From Deltaproteobacteria bacterium (GTDB taxonomy: Bacteria > Desulfobacterota > Desulfomonilia > UBA1062): a DNA stretch of 9,161 bases. Positions 6,589 to 9,161 of the stretch are shown here, in pieces. The notes under the pieces are model-generated. The model saw only the letters and a list, made by a program, of their open reading frames with translations. It did not search any database and was not told the origin of the DNA. Within the stretch, counting starts at the first letter, position 1. Each line of letters begins with the position of its first letter. Made by a program: the position numbers and the translations under genes. The stretch lies in NCBI GenBank assembly GCA_016934135.1, contig JAFGTK010000212.1, forward strand, positions 1 through 9,161, read 5' to 3'.

Positions 6589-8442
6589 TTAGTGGCTTGT
6601 ATGATTCCCGTTGTCTTCGCTATGGTGTTGCCGGTAACTATCCAGAACGGTTTGTGCATTGCCAATCATACGGGCATAACCTTTTTCAAGCCACAAGATC
6701 ACATCACAGTTTTCCACAGTAGTCAATCGGTGGGCAATAATGATAAGGGTCATCTTTTGTTTCAGAGAATAGATTGTCTGCTGAACAGCGAGTTCATTTT
6801 TCTGGTCCAATGCACTGGTTGCCTCATCAAATACAATAAGTTGCGGTTCATGATAGAGTGCCCGGGCAATTGCTACCCGTTGACGTTGTCCTCCGGAAAT
6901 ACGCACCCCACGTTCACCAATGGGGGTATCGATTTCCTGGGGCAAGTCAGTGAGAAAATCCTTCATCGCCGCCATTTCGCAACATACCTTTACACGGTTC
7001 CTGTCGATATCGGTTGTATCGATACTGAAGGCCACGTTCTCGGCAAGGGTCCCGTCAAAAATGTATGGTGTCTGGGGTACATATCCGATACAGCTTAACC
7101 AATCCCTCCGTTTTGAGTCGTCAAGGGTAGTGCCGTCGATCAGGATCTGGCCCGCTGTAGGAGACAGGAGGCCGATCAGGATATCTACAAAGGTGCTTTT
7201 CCCGGCACCGGAAGTTCCGATTACCCCAAGGGTCTGTCCTTTTTTTATGGTGATGTCTATATTCTGTAAAGCGGGCATATGCGCGCCCTGATATGTAAAG
7301 GAGATATCGTTGAACATAACAGTATCAGTAAAAATCGGTTCTTTTTTCATGTCGGGTTTGATTGTATCTGCTTTTATTGTGTATCCCGAATCGATCTCGC
7401 TGAGATATTCAAACCCGGTATGAACAAAGGGAATCGTCCTTCTGATCTGGGTCATACCGTTGAGAATTCTGCTGATAGCCGGCATCACTCGCCATGCAGT
7501 CACGGCGAGCAGAGCAATAGTGCCGGTAATTTTGATGGTGGAGCTTTCCATGACAAAGAACATGATACAGATTGAGAAGGTAAGCATCGCCACGCCCACT
7601 GTCTCGAGAATCCAGCCGGGTACCTGGTTAAAGACGAGAAGAATAGAATCCAACTTTGCTACTCTCAGAACTATCTCCTTGAATCTTTTGGTAAATGATT
7701 CTTCTCGGCCATATACCTTGACATCTTTTATCCCATGGATGGCTTTAGTTACCTGACGGTTTAACAACCAGATCGAATGCCGGTCTTTTATTGCTGTTAT
7801 ATCGAGCAGATGTCTGATTTTGGTAAATATGATCAGGGCGCTACCGCCCAGCACCAGGATCACCAGAACAGAGATGAGGGGTTCCACAATGACAAGGGTG
7901 GTCAACATGATGATAACTATGAGTATATCGCTCAGTGTCTTCATAGACGCATTGAGAAGATTGCCGAAATGCTGCCGCCATGCAACCCCCTGGATCAGGT
8001 CTGCTGAATTGCGTGACAGGTGCCATTCATACGGAAGGTTCAGAAATCCGCTGAACAGCTGATCGCCTATGTAGCAGCTTATATTTGCAGAATATAATTT
8101 GGTTGTATAGGTGACGATACCATTAATAATATTTTTTATACCGATTAACGCTGTCACGGCAATACTCATGAACAGGATGAGCCCTTTCATGCTGGTCAAC
8201 GATTGCAGATGAAGAATATTCTGAATGCGGCTTAAACGTTCTGATTTAAGGATGATCTCCGGATTGGCAATTGTTGAGGCATATACTGCAAGAAATCCCA
8301 CGACGATGGTCTCAAGACAGGCAACTAGAATCATTCCGGCGAGAAGCACCCAGAATCGATACTGTCGCCTTTTGGGCAGACGACTCAGTATCTTGAGAAG
8401 GATACGGAGAAATCTTTTGTCTTCATGAGTATGGTTACCCAT
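6589..8442 (-). CDS. ABC transporter, fused permease/ATPase (lipid-linked oligosaccharide flippase-like)
   Basis: 617 residues with the half-transporter layout of the MsbA/PglK type: a membrane domain followed by an ATPase domain in one chain, working as a homodimer in the inner or cytoplasmic membrane. Hydrophobic segments lie near residues 30-55, 87-110, 168-208 (two passes) and 272-320 (two passes). The ATPase domain is complete: Walker A GTSGAGKST (409-417), Q-loop glutamine in YVPQTPYIF (Q457), signature ISGGQRQRVAIARAL (515-529), Walker B LIVFDE (535-540, catalytic E540), D-loop SALD (543-546) and switch histidine H571. All key residues are present, so it should be active. PglK of Campylobacter has the same arrangement and flips a lipid-linked glycan. 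That substrate is inferred here from the surrounding glycosyltransferases, and lipid or peptide export is the alternative. The ATG follows the upstream stop by 4 bases with no visible Shine-Dalgarno sequence, so start by translational coupling is likely. The following gap of 58 bases is the second-longest in the window. Confidence 0.93.
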   Translation of the reverse strand: MGNHTHEDKRFLRILLKILSRLPKRRQYRFWVLLAGMILVACLETIVVGFLAVYASTIANPEIILKSERLSRIQNILHLQSLTSMKGLILFMSIAVTALIGIKNIINGIVTYTTKLYSANISCYIGDQLFSGFLNLPYEWHLSRNSADLIQGVAWRQHFGNLLNASMKTLSDILIVIIMLTTLVIVEPLISVLVILVLGGSALIIFTKIRHLLDITAIKDRHSIWLLNRQVTKAIHGIKDVKVYGREESFTKRFKEIVLRVAKLDSILLVFNQVPGWILETVGVAMLTFSICIMFFVMESSTIKITGTIALLAVTAWRVMPAISRILNGMTQIRRTIPFVHTGFEYLSEIDSGYTIKADTIKPDMKKEPIFTDTVMFNDISFTYQGAHMPALQNIDITIKKGQTLGVIGTSGAGKSTFVDILIGLLSPTAGQILIDGTTLDDSKRRDWLSCIGYVPQTPYIFDGTLAENVAFSIDTTDIDRNRVKVCCEMAAMKDFLTDLPQEIDTPIGERGVRISGGQRQRVAIARALYHEPQLIVFDEATSALDQKNELAVQQTIYSLKQKMTLIIIAHRLTTVENCDVILWLEKGYARMIGNAQTVLDSYRQHHSEDNGNHTSH

Positions 8443-8446
8443 ATCG

Positions 8447-9161
8447 TTAGTTGAATTCCAATTTAATTATCTCTGAAATATCATTATAATAACGTAGTGG
8501 AGAATATTTTTGCTGCACTATTCTCAAGCTTTCTTTGCCCATACGGATCAAGATGTCCTTTTTAGAAATTATTTTAATGATTTTATCCTTCAGATCTTCG
8601 AGGTTGTCAGTATGAAAGATAAAGCCATTTCTGTTTTCTTCCATGTATGACTTCGTTCCGTTTGTGTCGCTGCAGATTACGGGCAGTCCGTATGACATGG
8701 CTTCCAGGTGTGATACAGCTGCCGGTTCATTACGGCTCGGCAGTATGAACAGGTCATGGTTCAGATATTCTTCCCGGCATTGTCTGTAAGGGACATTGGG
8801 TTTTATTGTGACAATATCACCAAGTGTGTTGCGATGAATATAATTTTTTATCTCGCCGTAATATGGATTGCCTTCGTCCCTCAGGGCTCCCACGATATTG
8901 AGCCTGATAGGATAGGTGTTACGGAGATCATGTATGGCCTTCAGCAGCAGGATATGATTTTTTCGTTCCAGGGTTAATTTCCCAATGCATAGGATGTTTA
9001 TCCGACCGTCTAGGAAATACTCTTTTTCCTTGGGTAAAGACAGCGGTTCAACAACAAAGGGCACATAATACTCGTGCGGAAGGTGGAATGAGTCATCGCT
9101 TGGTTCGCCGGGTACAGGGGTAATCCTTACACGGGATATGGTATTCAACAATTTTTTCCGA
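8447..9161 (-). CDS. GT4-family glycosyltransferase, C-terminal part (5' end outside window)
   Basis: The reading frame is open to the right edge of the window and ends at a TAA (8449-8447), so 237 residues of the C-terminal part are visible. A TTG at 9151 is in frame, but codons for Arg-Lys-Lys precede it and it sits mid-domain, so I do not take it as the start. Seen: the GKLTLERKNH segment (visible residues 60-69) that opens the nucleotide-sugar-binding half of GT4 enzymes. Also seen are the E-x7-E motif (E145 to E153, in NEPAAVSHLEAMSYGLPV) and a following NGF loop (178-180). These are the retaining GT-B donor-site signatures. A full family member is about 350-400 residues, so roughly 110-160 N-terminal residues are missing. 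Probable role: cytoplasmic-face transfer of one sugar to a lipid-linked glycan; donor and acceptor are unknown. The coding sequence is AT-richer than genes 7 and 8. Its stop lies 4 bases before the ABC transporter start, so it is in the same operon. Confidence 0.93.
   Translation of the reverse strand, partial: RKKLLNTISRVRITPVPGEPSDDSFHLPHEYYVPFVVEPLSLPKEKEYFLDGRINILCIGKLTLERKNHILLLKAIHDLRNTYPIRLNIVGALRDEGNPYYGEIKNYIHRNTLGDIVTIKPNVPYRQCREEYLNHDLFILPSRNEPAAVSHLEAMSYGLPVICSDTNGTKSYMEENRNGFIFHTDNLEDLKDKIIKIISKKDILIRMGKESLRIVQQKYSPLRYYNDISEIIKLEFN

Overview
This window looks like an interior slice of a chromosomal surface-glycan (exopolysaccharide, capsule or glycoprotein-glycan) biosynthesis locus from a prokaryote of moderate GC. 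All nine genes I can support lie on the minus strand, so transcription runs from the right edge (9161) to the left edge (1). The genes are packed with gaps of about 1 to 66 bases or short overlaps, there is no convincing internal terminator, and both ends of the window cut through glycosyltransferase genes. I therefore read it as part of one long operon whose promoter lies outside the window. The lineage is not decidable here. Two or three ribosome-binding sites use GGTGA or GGAG, which fits both bacteria and methanogenic archaea, and no lineage-marker gene is present.

Layout in transcription order: (1) C-terminal part of a GT4 glycosyltransferase (about 9161-8447); (2) a one-polypeptide ABC exporter of the lipid-linked-oligosaccharide-flippase/MsbA architecture (8442-6589); (3) an unrecognised all-helical protein with QW-like repeats suggesting an alpha/alpha toroid (6530-5613); (4) a hexapeptide-repeat O-acyltransferase overlapping it (5644-5219); (5) and (6) two divergent GT4-type glycosyltransferases (5199-3952 and 3938-2745); (7) a two-domain protein with a nucleotidyltransferase-like N-terminus and a thymidylate-kinase-like P-loop C-terminus (2681-1230); (8) a second P-loop kinase-like protein joined to it by a one-base TAATG overlap (1230-430); (9) the N-terminal part of another GT4 glycosyltransferase (408-1), running off the left edge.

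How they may work together (inference): four glycosyltransferases build an oligosaccharide on a membrane lipid carrier, the acyltransferase decorates it, and the fused ABC transporter flips the lipid-linked product across the membrane. The two coupled kinase-like proteins and the helical-toroid protein are the least explained parts. They could form a glycan-modifying (for example phosphorylating) module, but nothing in the sequence fixes their substrates.

No RNA genes, insertion sequences, CRISPR arrays or phage genes were seen. No stretch longer than about 70 bases lacks a gene.
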